Translations under genes and position numbers: made by a program | Part shown: in pieces, positions 1 through 12,060 of the stretch | Layout of the letters: every line of letters starts with the position of its first letter | How positions within the stretch are numbered: the first letter of the stretch is position 1 | Notes under the pieces: generated by a model | What the model saw: only the letters and a program-made list of their open reading frames with translations | What the model was told of the DNA's origin: nothing | Databases searched by the model: none | NCBI RefSeq assembly: GCF_016808095.1 | Contig: NC_068973.1 | Location: forward strand, 36,140,077-36,204,076 | Direction of reading: 5' to 3' | From: Vigna angularis | Taxonomy: Eukaryota > Streptophyta > Magnoliopsida > Fabales > Fabaceae | Length of the DNA: 64,000 nucleotides

Positions 1-335
1 ATTGGCAGTATATATACCACCTCAGCCTCTGCACTCATCTGCACCACAACACACTTCAACAATATCTCTCTCCTTATTTAACTTCTCCAGCTACTTCCAC
101 TCTCATTCTTCACAGGTGAATATCCCTCCTTCCCTCCTTTTCAGTTTTAACGTTTCTCTTCTTCTTTTTTTCCCATGCACTCTCTCATTCTTTTACGTTA
201 ACATCTACACTTCCATGCACCGCCAACAGAAATTCTATAATTCTAGTTTAATAACGTGCTAAAATAAACAGACGAGAAATTCATTGAATACTAATTCTAT
301 ATATGCATGGTGGAATTTGGAAACTATGAAGGAAA
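1..335 (+). promoter_or_regulatory. Proximal promoter and leader of the RanBP2 zinc-finger gene
   Basis: An alternating TATATATA stretch at 9-16 is followed by a C/T-rich stretch (about 25-190), typical of a plant core promoter and 5' leader. The sequence CACAG/GTGAA at 111-120 could be a leader splice donor, but I see no strong acceptor before the ATG at 336, so a leader intron is only possible. The open frame across 2-262 is judged to be leader read-through. Confidence 0.4.
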
Positions 336-1190
336 ATGAGCAGACCGGGAGATTGGAACTGCAGGACATGCAACCACCTTAACTTCCAGAGAAGAGAATC
401 GTGCCAGCGATGCGGGGAGCCAAGGAGTGGCGGCGACTACGGCGGAGCCTTCGGAGGCAGAGGCTCTTCCTCCTTTGGCTTCACCACTGGCCCTGATGTT
501 CGCCCCGGTGACTGGTACTGCACCGTCGGAAACTGTGGAGCCCACAACTTCGCCAGCCGCTCCAGCTGCTTCAAGTGCGGTGTCTCCAAGGAGGACTCCT
601 CCACCGGATCATACGACGTCGACATCACCCGAATGAGACCCTACGGCTTCGGCGGCGGCTCCTCCACCCGGCCCGGCTGGAAATCCGGTGACTGGATATG
701 CACCAGGTACGTATGTCACTTCATTCAGTATCATACTATACCAACCAAATTTAAGGGTTTTATCATATGTTTTTTAGTCAATTGTTGAATGGTTTAAACG
801 CACTTAAGATAAAGAAAAAAATTGCAACAACAATGCCAAAATTCTTATTTTCTTGAGATATATATATCTTAGAATTTCTCCTGTCCCACCAGTAGCTTTA
901 TCTGTTAGCATGTAAATTATATCTGCAACTCATGTTATACCTAAGTTTGTGATAGATATGTTACAGTTTTATTAATTATTTTATTATCTGTGTTTGTTTA
1001 ATAATTATAAGCATAATTTAAGAAAAAAAAGAAGTATGAGTAAATAAAACAGTAGTGATATTGAAGAAGTGGTGTGATTAAAATGTGCAGGTCTGGATGC
1101 AACGAGCATAACTTCGCCAATAGAATGGAGTGCTACAGATGCAATGCACCCAGGGACTCTAACAGTGGCAGACCACCCTATTCATCGTAG
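336..1190 (+). CDS. RanBP2-type (NZF) zinc-finger protein, 156 aa, two exons
   Basis: Exons are 336-706 and 1091-1190; the 384 bp intron has GT at 707 and ends in TGCAG at 1090. The join completes an Arg codon and gives 156 residues ending at TAG 1188-1190. Three fingers of the W-x-C-x2-4-C-x3-N-x6-C-x2-C type are visible: Cys 9/12/23/26, Cys 62/67/78/81 and Cys 122/127/138/141. Each is preceded by a GDW motif. The intron splits the third finger between its first two cysteines, so the unspliced frame loses it. Gly-rich linkers (about 31-48 and 104-114) separate the fingers. The arrangement matches plant Ran BP2/NZF zinc-finger proteins such as Arabidopsis At5g25490. Fingers of this class bind single-stranded RNA or protein partners; which applies here is not shown. 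Start chosen at the first ATG, immediately before the first finger. Confidence 0.9.
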
Positions 1191-3694
1191 AGTTCCTGAT
1201 CCATGTGGTAATTGCAATCATCTTTATAATCAAAATAATTTCATCATGCCATAGCTCTCTGTTTGTGTATGCAGAATATTATAGATAGTTACATGCACTG
1301 ATGACCCTTTATTTTGTAATTTACAGCTTTGCTGTCCAAGGAGAGAATCAAGAGGCTATCCCTATTTCCCAGTGACAGTTACTTTTTTTTGGACTCTTGC
1401 CTCCACATGTTACTTTCATCATCATCATCATCTCATGCGGATATTTATTTTTGCTTTTTTTTTCTTAATTTGATTTTCTTCCAGCTAGGAAGGTTTAGGT
1501 GAGTTATGATTTTGAGGTTTTGTTGGCGCTGAGTGATTCTGGTATATGACTCAGCAGCTAGCCCATGCACTCTTTTAAGTATCAACAATTTAATATCAGT
1601 GTTAATGTGTTTTGAGAGGGGGCTAGCTATATAGCTAGCTAGCTTCTAAGCCTCACTATGATTTGGTGCAAAGCGTTCTTTATCTAATTCTCAGATATGT
1701 GTTCAGAAAAGATGCTCTTTGCTTCTGTCTTTCTCTCTTTAACTCTCACATATACACATAGATGTGTATAGCTTTACAGTGGGGACGTGGTCCAAGGAAT
1801 AATTGATTCATGACATAACTGTAGTCGTAAAACTCAATGTTACAGTCCATCTTCTTTAATATAAGGACCACTATCAAACAGTTTCCTAGTATAATACACT
1901 GTGTATATGCATGCATATGTATGTGATGATAAAAATCTCATTCTTTCAAAAGGATTGAACACGCGCGCTTTCTCATTTTGAAATCAAGAATATAGCCATT
2001 GCATTAATATTAGCTTAACCATAGGTCAAGACAAACCCACCAATATGCTGCTTTTATATTGTTGTTTCTTTGGTGAATTTAATACTTTAAGACTATACCG
2101 ATCAAACTTTGAAAAGAAACAGCCAGCTGCAATTTCTAAAATATGTATGTTGTAGAAATTATAGTACCATTGCCCTGAACATTTGCCAGTAATGACAATG
2201 GAAGTGTATTGTTCGTACAGAAATTACTAAGCGTTCTCAATCGCATGATGTTTCTAAACTTTCTATTAATAATTAAAAGAAAAATGTCAATACTTTTTTT
2301 CATAAATTAAAATATTTAAATATTAATTTACATAAAAATTAATTAAGATCACAGATAAATATACGTTGATTACCTTATATTTTGTCATAATCATGTTGCA
2401 TGATAGACTAATAGGTATAATTATAATACTAGTTACAGAAAGAAAAAAAAGTGGGAGTAAATTTTACTCCCTTTATGTAATGCACGAAACCTTTAGAAAA
2501 TAAAGTAGTAAAAGCAGTAAATAATTGTATGGATCACGTTTAATTAGATAAATTGATATAATAAATGTTAATATTCTGAATGATTTAAAGTGTTTCAAAA
2601 TTTACATAGCGTATATGAATAAAAAAAATTGTGATATTATAAAATTTATGAAATATTACTTATAATATTAATATTTTAAATATATTTTTTAATTTAAAAT
2701 ACTAATATTTATATACATGATTATATTATTAAAACCGGTTGTAAATATGTTCTTTATAAAGTGTCATAGAGTAAAAATTTTCTTGATAAAATTTATTGCT
2801 TATAAAAAAAATTCGTGACTTATGTGAAAGTGTCAACCAATCATTCTTGAATTTTTTAAATATTTTTTTTGAATCTTGTTTTCTCTTTTAAAATTATGAT
2901 GAAATGTTTACAAAATGTTTTGTGGCGAGAAGGAGCTAATCCAACCGAAAGGGAGTTTATGCAATGGAGAATTTCTTAAAAATTTGCTTAGAGTGAAATA
3001 GGATAATTTCTTAAGTGTGTTCAGAAAATTTACAGTCTTATTTAAGATAGTTAATATTTATTGGGTCTTTTTTATGACATATTTCAAGTGCAATTCACAG
3101 TAAATTTATTTCTGCCCTAGCTATTTCTTTCTCTTTTTCCCGAGTTCCCTAGCTATTTCTATTTATGGTATTTTAAGTATATATCCATTTAAGATCTCTA
3201 AGACATGTGAGTAATTTTGTTGTCAGTTTTCTTTTTCTTCTTACAACACTTTTAAGTCTAAATCAACATTTATACAAGATGCCCTGACTTTTCTAAATGA
3301 TTGATATGATTTGATAGAAGAAGATCCAATAAATAAAGAACCATCTTTTTTCATAACTATGGAAGTTATATACTAATTTTAGAATATTGGATAATACTAG
3401 TGAGACATAATGTTAAATTATTATAACTTGTTATGAATGTTATCCATTTTCGATTTATGATTTGAACAAGCCAATGAGAATCTTTTCTGTCGTGTATTAT
3501 ATTGTTGTCTTGTTAAAAAGTTTTATTTATAATATTTGTTATTACATACCCTAAGTCTTAGAGTGATGGATCGGTTTTTCATACTACTACATGACACACA
3601 TTCATTCTGACATGTTTTTTTAATAAAAGAATAAAAAATAATAATGTGTCAAACTAAAAAGTATATTAAAGTGATTTTTTTATCGAAATATATA

Positions 3695-3698
<4 letters not shown>
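1191..3698. other. 3' flank of the zinc-finger gene, then AT-rich intergenic DNA
   Basis: The first several hundred bases probably include the 3' UTR; a short CAT repeat lies near 1419-1432. From about 1900 on the DNA is AT-rich, with no supported gene and no recognisable transposon ends. Confidence 0.5.

Positions 3699-3741
<43 letters not shown>
3699..3741. repeat. (TA)n microsatellite
   Basis: About 43 bp of uninterrupted alternating T and A. Confidence 0.95.
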
Positions 3742-3744
<3 letters not shown>

Positions 3745-4111
3745 AAAAAAAAATTAATATTGTAATTTTTTTGAAATATTTAGTAAAATAATATGAATAG
3801 TTAACGATAAAAAACTCAGAAGATTTAAAATTTATTATTTATCACAAATAAGTAAAAGGTATATTATGAAAAAACTAAAATAAAACAGAAAATCAAATTT
3901 AAATTTATAGTTGAAGGTATAAAAACATGAATAAATATAAATAATTTATACTAGATTATATTACATTTTAATAAACAATTTTATTTATTAATTAATTATT
4001 TTTTCACTTAATTATTGACCATCAATCAAAATAATGATATAAATAAAATATTGATCTATATTTATCACATAAATAATTATATATAACATTAAAAATTTAA
4101 AGAACGTAATT

Positions 4112-4119
<8 letters not shown>
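3742..4119. other. AT-rich intergenic DNA
   Basis: A low-complexity AT-rich stretch between two (TA)n tracts. I see no gene in it. Confidence 0.6.

Positions 4120-4165
<46 letters not shown>
4120..4165. repeat. (TA)n microsatellite at the left end of long-TIR element copy 1
   Basis: About 46 bp of TA directly abuts the GGGTTTG terminus of the element. A further TA tract follows the right terminus, so the element appears to have inserted into a microsatellite. Confidence 0.9.
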
Positions 4166-4167
<2 letters not shown>

Positions 4168-4423
4168 GTTTGTTAACGCGTACGTCTGTTTTTCAGTTGG
4201 TACATTTTAGCAATGTGTATCGGGCTTTAGTAGACAAAAATACCCTTATATATCATTGATTCTAAGTTTTAAGGTTAAGGGTATTTTAATAATTTTCATT
4301 CTCAAAACTAAAAAAAAAAAGAAACTCCCAAACTCTTACTCACCTCTCTCATTCCTCTCAACCCTTTCTCTTTCATCTCTCTCACTCCAACGTTTTATCT
4401 GCCATCTGTACTGTAGTCCTAAT

Positions 4424-4848
4424 TGAAAAAAATCAGAAACACTTGCCGTTAAACAATCTTACAAAAAAATGATTTTATAATGAGTTTTCATTTTATAATT
4501 TGTCTTATCTAATTTTATCCAATTTTCACAAGCATGGAATTGGTAATTGACTTGGAAAAAAAAATCAGAAATACTCGCCGTTAAACAATTTCTTACAAAA
4601 AACTGATTTTATAATGAGTTTTCATTTTATAATTTGTCTTATGTAATTTTATCTAATTTTCACAAGCATAATGACATCAAAGGAATTGGTAATTGGCTTG
4701 GAAAAAAAACAGAAACACTTATTGTTAAACAATTTCTTACAAAAAATGATTTTATAATGAGTTTTCATTTTATAATTTTTGTTGTATATAATTTTATCTA
4801 ATTTTCACAAGCATAATGACATCCGAAGGAATTGGTAATTGGCCTGGA
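4424..4848 (+). repeat. Three tandem ~140 bp units inside long-TIR element copy 1
   Basis: Units begin near 4424, 4556 and 4701. Each runs from an A-rich AATCAGAAAC-like start through TTTTATAATGAG and CACAAGCATAAT to GGAATTGGTAATTG. The first unit lacks the ATGACATC segment. Copy 2 carries the same array in reverse at about 13862-14235. Confidence 0.85.
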
Positions 4849-4862
4849 GGGTTTTTTTAGAG

Positions 4863-4996
4863 ATAATGATTCAACATATGCAGATGATGAAATTAGAGAG
4901 GTTAGTGAAGATGGTGAAATTGAAGAGATCTTGAATGAACCTTTGCCTGAAGGTGAATATGTCAATGACTCAACTCTTTACAAAGATAAATTGTTT
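4863..4996 (+). other. Conserved acidic coding-like segment in element copy 1
   Basis: One frame encodes an acidic peptide of about 40 residues with the core DDEIREVSEDGEIEEI followed by PLPEGEYVNDS. The same frame is open on the minus strand in copy 2 (13739-13862), differing by a few substitutions (A to V, V to I, L to M, P to S, T to A). It looks like a remnant of transposase or a captured host exon. I do not recognise the parent protein. There is no independent evidence of expression. Confidence 0.5.
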
Positions 4997-5286
4997 AACG
5001 GCAAGTGTTTCTGATTTTTTTCAATTGGAGCTACAGTAGGGATGACAGAGAAAAAGGTTGGAGTGAGAGATGAAAGAGAAAGGGTCGAGAGGAATGAGAG
5101 AGGTGAGTAAGGGTTTCCGGGGTTTCTTTTTTTTGTTTTGAGAATGAAAATTATTAAAATCTCTTAACTTTGAAACTTAGAATCCATGATATATAAATGT
5201 ATTTTTGTCTATTAAAACCGGTACAAATTGCTAATATGTACGAACTGAAAAACAGGGGTACGCCTTAGCAAACCCCTATATTATAT

Positions 5287-5289
<3 letters not shown>

Positions 5290-5317
<28 letters not shown>

Positions 5318-5318
5318 A
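5290..5318. repeat. (TA)n microsatellite right of element copy 1
   Basis: About 28 bp of TA, the right-hand part of the microsatellite that flanks the element. Confidence 0.9.
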
Positions 5319-5325
5319 AAGTTTA

Positions 5326-5385
5326 ATTTACGTAATATCACTTTTAATTTAAAATATTTACGTAATATAACTTTTAATTTAAAAT
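5326..5385 (+). repeat. 30 bp direct tandem duplication
   Basis: Two adjacent 30 bp units (5326-5355 and 5356-5385) built on ATTTACGTAATAT and TTTTAATTTAAAAT differ at one base. Confidence 0.8.
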
Positions 5386-5459
5386 ATTCAAATAACGAGT
5401 TTATGAGTTTTTTTTGGTCATGTTTATACTTTAACTTATATTCTAAGGTAATTTTTTTC

Positions 5460-8400
5460 CTGATTAATTTTGAAATTTATTAATATGAGTAGATTATCAG
5501 GATTTTTTTTTCAAACTAGACCATTTTACTTTTTAAGTACAATTTCTGAAAGACTAAATTCTAATAATGTTTTTTCTAATTTTGCAGGTTGTTTGCGGTT
5601 GGAAATATGTTTTTTGAGGAACGAAATCTTAACAACATTTTGTTCTAGTTCTATAGATTTGTAAATTTATTTATAATAAATTATTATATTAACAAATTAT
5701 ATTTTTTATAAATTTATATGAATATAAATTTAAAAAATATATTTAATTTAATATTTATAAATTAATTGAGAATAAAAAATTTGAATAATGATTATAATAA
5801 ATAAGATAATTTAAATCTATTGTAATGGTAATATAAAAATTAGCATAATAAATTTTGTAACAAGGGTTGTTTTTCGTAAAATTAATTTTGATAAATATAT
5901 ATTTATTTGGTTAAAATAATTTATGTAATATTTTGTGTGTGTAATATGTAACATCTCAAAACTACAGTGTAAAACCATATATGAGAATCATCACGTATTA
6001 ACAATAATACATATCAGTTCTACACAGAACGAGATACTATTATGGCCGAACGACCTTACATAATAACAGAGAATTTAAAAACGTACGCTAGCTACTACTA
6101 GACTGAACGGTGTACAAAATAAATTATACCGAATGGTCTTACAACATATAAAGCTAATAACAGACCGAACGTCCCTAAGGTTCGGTCTTCACTTCTGCCG
6201 CGTCTTCCAATACTTCTTCCAGCAGCTCTCCTTCTGCTCACATCCACACGGATGATCATTGCAACAGGACAACGACAGGACGTACAACACAGACAAAAAT
6301 AATAAATAAGGTAAGCTTATGTAATTTAATTTATTCAATCACAACATACAATATTCATAACAAAACCAACAACGACCACATCATAATTCATACATCCATG
6401 CATGCAAATAACGACCACATGACTCTAACTGTCTGGACTGTATGAATCATGTGTAGCTACGACGTTCGTGCACCCAGGTGATGTAGTAACTGGGATACCC
6501 TCAACAGCTGCCACCCGAGGTTGATCCGTTCCGTCCAAGTTAACCTTATGGACTAGGACCTCCTGCCATTCCCACACGTGACTTACTCCTCTCTACATGA
6601 GAACGAGTAATCATGGAATATCAGGATGAACGCCCGCTAAGCTTTGCCCACATTCATACTTTACCAATCAATAACCACTTTCTGAGATATTCCTCCCTAG
6701 AATACTCGTTCATAATCAACTATTTCATACACATCACATCTCAATTTTTCCTCATACTTAATCATCCATACATTCAAATGAAATAAGATCATACGCTCTT
6801 ATCATAGCCCAAGTACGACTGGAATAACGCTTCTTAGAAACTAACCAGACTGAGCGCTACTCATCTACTTTAATAAACAAACTCCTAAGAGTTCAAACCG
6901 GACGCAACGAAGCCTAGGCCGAGTACTAAGACTCTAGGCCGAACACCTTTTAAAGACCAACACTGACTTATACTAAATAATAATACTGATGAGAAACTAT
7001 GAATTAACGAACACTATCTAGTTTGAATAAAGACTCTGATTCTAAGCACAATAATACTATATTACAGAAAACAAGACCTAGCGCTTGGTTTAAGACCGAG
7101 CCCTGTAGAAACCGAGCACTTTTGAACGAGCGCTACTGAAACTAAAAGATTGGTCCAAGACCGATCGCTAATAAACTCACAGAAAATGAATGAATATATA
7201 TATACAATTGAGCCACCACTTATTCTGAATGAAAAGAACAATAATGTCTACGACCTTAAGTAGTATATAACCCATTTAACTAAACTGTTTAGGAAGGCTA
7301 AAGAAGAACTTAACATGAACGGACGCTCAATGAAAACTGAACGATGAATACAAACTCTCGGTCACAGTTTACCTATTCTTATATCATATTACAGAAAGAC
7401 TCTTAAACAATATCCCTAACGCATGATAATTCAAGTAAGACCATGCACTCCCAAGAAAGACCGAACGCTTGCTAATGACGCTCGACCATACTATCACCTT
7501 TGCTCATAATACTGTGGTTCAAAAATTAAACTCTATTCCAACTCAGTTCACAACGTATATCATACGTCCATCCAAACGTCCAAACCAGTAGTACAATCAT
7601 ATTTCATACTCATCAAATAATCAAACGTATCATGCAAGCATACAAACATTCAACACAACAAGCTAAATTAAATTATATAAGCTTCCCTTACCTCGACACG
7701 TAACCGAACGCTCAACTATGCAGAATTTGAGCTCCCTACTACGAAAGACTTAAAGTCCAACAGCCACGTTTTAGGAATACTAAACCACATAGAAAACCAG
7801 AAACACTCAGAATAATATTACCCACTCAGGCGACCAGAACTAGAGGGTTACATGCGAGTCTTAAACGAACACGCTTAAAGAGAAAGAACTCACTAGCTCA
7901 GAATCACAAACCGATCTATTTAAATGGAAGCTCTTGACGCCAGGAGTGTTCCAGTGGTGCATGAGAGGTGATCGGAAGAAGAAATGATGATGTTTTCTTA
8001 GAGAGAAGAAGGAGATAATGGTTTCAACAGGGTGGGGAAGAAGAAAGACATGCAGAGAAGTGGCATGATATTTGAAATTTAGCCTTAAATACTACCGTCG
8101 TCCAAAACGAACGGTCACTCTCCTACAGCCATCCACCTGTTCTCTACTAACTGAAACGCTCACTCACTTCTTGACACATGGATCCCACTACTTAGGATTT
8201 TTGGGAGTATTTTTAATGGGGTCTGACATAATAAGTTAGAAAAATAAAATTAAATAATAATATAATTGTATGTGAAAATATTTAAAAAGAAATTTAATGT
8301 AAAGTTAGAAATTAGTAACATGAATGTAAAATATTTAAGTTTATTAATAAAAGAATATTTTAATAAAATATTAAAAAAGTACATAATTTTTTAAAAAGGT

Positions 8401-9390
8401 TTTATTTAGAAAAAAATATAAATTTAAAATACAGAAAAATATGAAAGTTCTTAATATAATTTTATAAAAAATTAAATTACAAAAGGTTTAAAATTTAAAA
8501 ATTCAAATTCAAATATAAAATTCAAAAATTCAAATTTAAAAACAATAAAACAAAAGAGCAAAGGATATCTATTTGTTGTTTTATTTTATTGTTTTTAAAT
8601 TTTATTTTATTTTTTTCTATTTGCTCTTATATTTTATTTTATTTTTTAATTTTATACCTTTTGTATTTCAATTTTTTTTATAAAATTCTATTTAGAATTT
8701 TATATTTTTGGTATATTTTAAATTTATATATTTTTTCTAAATAAAACCGTTTTCAAAAAATCTATAATTTTTTAATATTTTCTTTAAATATTTTTTTATA
8801 AACAAACCTAAATGTTTTGCATTCATTTTACTAATTTTTAACTTTACATTAAATTTATTTTCAAAATTTTCCATCTCCAACTATATTATTATTTAGTTTT
8901 ATTTTTCTAACTTATTACACACAAAAATAGTACATAAATTATTTTAACCAAATAAATATACATTTATCAAAATTAATTTAAAAAACAACAACCATATTTA
9001 AAATATTTTAGTATGATACTTTTCCTATTACAATAATTATAATATATTTAAATTATCTTATTTATTATAATCACTTTTCAAATTTTATATTTCTAATTAA
9101 TTTATAAATATTAAATTAAATATACGTTTCAAATTTATATTTACACTAGTTTATAAAAATTCTAAATTTTTTTAAAAACAATTTATTATAAGTAAATATA
9201 CAAATCTATAAAATTGGAAAAAATGGTTGCGAAGTATTTATTTATCCAAAAACCAAAACAACAAATAACTTAAAAATTAAGAAAAAAAAAACCATGATGA
9301 GAATTTAGTCTTTTATAAAAAAAAATGTACTTAAACAATAAAAAGTCTTGTTTGAAAAAAATGTGTTAATAAAATACAAAAGTGGTCTAT
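5460..9390. repeat. Large AT-rich inverted repeat (foldback), left arm split by a solo LTR
   Basis: The left arm (about 5460-5946 plus 8229-8560) pairs with the right arm (about 8570-9390). Landmarks: GGTTAAAATAATTTATG near 5917 pairs with the matching reverse complement near 8937, and ATAGATTTGTA near 5653 pairs with TACAAATCTAT near 9200. With the LTR removed it would be a hairpin of roughly 1.6 kb. The arms have diverged by substitutions and small indels, so it is an old structure. No coding content was found. It may be a MITE-like foldback element or an inverted duplication; clear terminal motifs were not found. Confidence 0.75.
5947..8228. mobile_element. Solo LTR, 2.28 kb, with TAATA target-site duplication
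   Basis: Begins TGTAACATCTC and ends GGGGTCTGACA, so it has TG...CA termini. It is flanked by the perfect 5 bp duplication TAATA (5942-5946 and 8229-8233). The two ends do not repeat each other and there is no gag or pol, so this is a single LTR left by recombination rather than a complete short element. Its composition differs from the surroundings: it is less AT-rich, with many CCGAACG/CGAACGCT-type words. LTR length and the 5 bp duplication fit a Ty3-gypsy origin, but the lineage is not established. Confidence 0.88.
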
Positions 9391-12060
9391 AATAAAAAAA
9401 ATATCAACAAAAGTTCGTAATAACTTTATATGATAGATTTGGAACAGAGGTACTCGTAATAACATATTACTTTGGAAACAAGTAATAAAAGTAGATATTA
9501 AAAGGTGGAAGAAATGTGATTATTTGTTCACTAATTTGATTAACACAATGAACTTTTCCAACTTTACAAAGGTGCAATATGTGAATCGGTATGAGAGGTA
9601 TTTCTCTTGTCAGTCATGAAAACTACACTCATGAAGTAAGAGAGCTTAAGGTGGACTGCAACTACGTATAAGATAAAATTACCTCAAAAACTATACATAA
9701 AATGTTAAGAAGATGCAAAGAAAAGTGATTATTGTTGAAGAAACTGTGGTTTGTAGGGGAAATATTTGTATAGTATGAGTGTAGCAAAGACAGAATTCTG
9801 GTTGTATATTTGTATAAATGAGTTAGAATACCTAAGATAACTTATTAATAATTTTTTCTACGTACTCAATAGTTCTATATTACTTGAGAGTCGAATTTTA
9901 AAACAATTTAAATACTTTTATTTTTTTTCTTTTTTTATTTTTTAAGAACAAAATTGTAATAAAATTTTACACTTCAAAATAAATAATAAAATAGATAATA
10001 CTTTGAATGTATATATAACAGTATCATTCAATAATAAATAAAGAAATGACTAATACTTATTATTGAATTCATAATAAATGAATTATGTAATATGATTAAA
10101 ATAATATTTATTTATTAAAAGTTAATCCAATGTTATTATACCTCAATGATATAATACATGTATAGAATTAGTTAATTAAGAACTACTATTTCTGTTGTCA
10201 TATAGTAAACTTTTTTTCTCTTTTACAAAAGATAAACCTCCTTTGAGATTCACATTTTTGTTTTGATTTGCTGCTAAGTTGATTATTTGTTTTCCACGAA
10301 AATTCATTATTGAATTGAAAGTTTGTATTACATTACGTACCTTATGTTCATAAAAAGTTTATTTTTTATATGTTCATAAATTCAAGCATTGAAATAAGAA
10401 CTATTAAAGTATCGTAGGTTTGATACGATAATTAGAAATTACGTAAGAAAACCCTTTGGCACTAAAGTAAAACTTAGATGAGTTAAAACATAAATTTTCT
10501 TTATTTTATTGATCAACGGAGGGGGTTTAATGACCTTGATTAATTAAGCAAAACCAAGCTTTGTGTTTTTGTTAAAGAAGAAAAAGAATAAGAGTAAAAA
10601 TTTGAAAGCATCAATTGACATAGGATTCCGAAACTTTAGAAGCTTATGATAGATTTCATGGGTTTCCCCATTGACCTCTTGTGTTGGTTACGTTTAACAG
10701 CAACACTCGTTGGTCAAAAGTAACCCAATTCATTAATAGTGTCTGCTACTACACTCCATTATATAGCTTTTAACAAGATTCTTTAAATCCACTTTAGTCT
10801 AAGCTTTATGTTACTTCATATCCTTTCTTCAATCATGTCTTTTGCTCAACTACCTCCTACTTCTTTACTCAATCATGTATGTAATTTCAGCCATTTTTAG
10901 CACATTTCCCATGAATTATTTTCAAGTTCAAAAGGGAGAAGGTTTAATTAAACCGTTTTTCAGTGAATTAGAAAGGTTTTAATTAATTTTGTTGTCGTGT
11001 TTTGATGGGTGGTTGTGTGTGAGTTTTTAGGTTTTTTCATGGCAATGTAACAAAGACAAGACCTACGAAAGACAGTTGTTTATAAAAGCAGAACAAAAAC
11101 ATCTTTAATGATGAGGATTTGGGTCCCAAATACCATCAAAACTAAAACCACCCAACCAGTTGAAAACTGTATACTGTGGCAGTCAAGGTTAGGACTTTTT
11201 ATCCAAAACAAAATAAGATACACTTTCAAAAGCTTTAGTTTCCCTTTTCCTTTCTTTTCAACCCAAGCTACCATGTTTAAAGGTTTCCTTTTCCTTCCTT
11301 TCAAATAAATCCTTTTAGCTTTGGTTTACAGGTCAAACACACTACCTCTTCCAAAGTTGTATAATTCAGATCGATACATCATGTGCTGCTGCTTGTGCTA
11401 CGTCCCAAATAACTAGCTGACACAAACCCCTAAAAACGATACAAATAAATCTAACTATTTTAGCCTTCTTCATCACTTTTTGTATCCCTCTCTACGTTAA
11501 AATCAATCATTTCTATCTCAATTATGCACAACATGATTGAAAATGGTTTTTTTTTAAACAATTATACTACACAGTTACATTCATGATACGATAACTCAAC
11601 CCAAACTAAATTCAAATTCAGAAAAAAATAATTAAAAATTTACATCAATTTATATAATTTATATATTATAATTGATATGAAATTTGCATTCTCACTTATA
11701 ATGAATTAATAATTTTTACGTCTCGCATTTAAATATTTTTATTTATTATTTTTGTTATATAAGAATGTTTCACTTTTATTAATTTCAAGTTTTGAATCAT
11801 ATGGTTAAATATAATAAAAATTATATATAAAATTAACTTTTTTTTAATTCAATATCACATAAGATTTTTTTATTATAATAGAAAAAATATAATTTAAGCC
11901 TAAATTATAAATAAAAAAAAATATTAAACTAATTAAAAGATAAAAATAAATATAAATATGAGCATAATAAGCCTTGTTAATTTGTTGTTGTTTTTTGAAT
12001 AGTTCAAACACTTCATCATCGATCTTCTCAAACCCTTGAAATAAAAAGTCGCTGGCAAAG
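9391..12060. other. Intergenic DNA upstream of the COPT5-like gene
   Basis: AT-rich, with only short chance frames (for example the antiparallel pair around 11080-11308). The last few hundred bases should contain the copper transporter promoter. No specific element, including a GTAC copper-response cluster, stood out. Confidence 0.5.

Larger units (their letters stand above)
4166..5276 (+). mobile_element. Non-autonomous long-TIR DNA transposon, copy 1 (~1.11 kb)
   Basis: The left end starts GGGTTTGTTAACGCG and the right end is its imperfect reverse complement, ending GCAAACCCC. The terminal inverted repeats run about 290 bp each (4166-4457 and 4991-5276); inner landmarks are CTTGCCGTTAAACAA on the left and TTGTTTAACGGCAAG on the right. 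Inside are three tandem ~140 bp units and a short coding-like segment, with no transposase. Long TIRs with captured sequence suggest a Mutator-like non-autonomous or foldback element. The superfamily is unproven because a target-site duplication cannot be read in (TA)n DNA. A second copy lies at 13353-14505 in opposite internal orientation. Confidence 0.85.

Noticed and set aside
2..262. 86-residue plus-strand frame at the window start
   Set aside because: C/T-rich leader sequence of the zinc-finger gene; no family resemblance and a poor start context.
427..636. Overlapping frames on both strands within the zinc-finger gene
   Set aside because: Shadows of a GC-rich coding exon; the frame carrying the zinc ligands is the real one.
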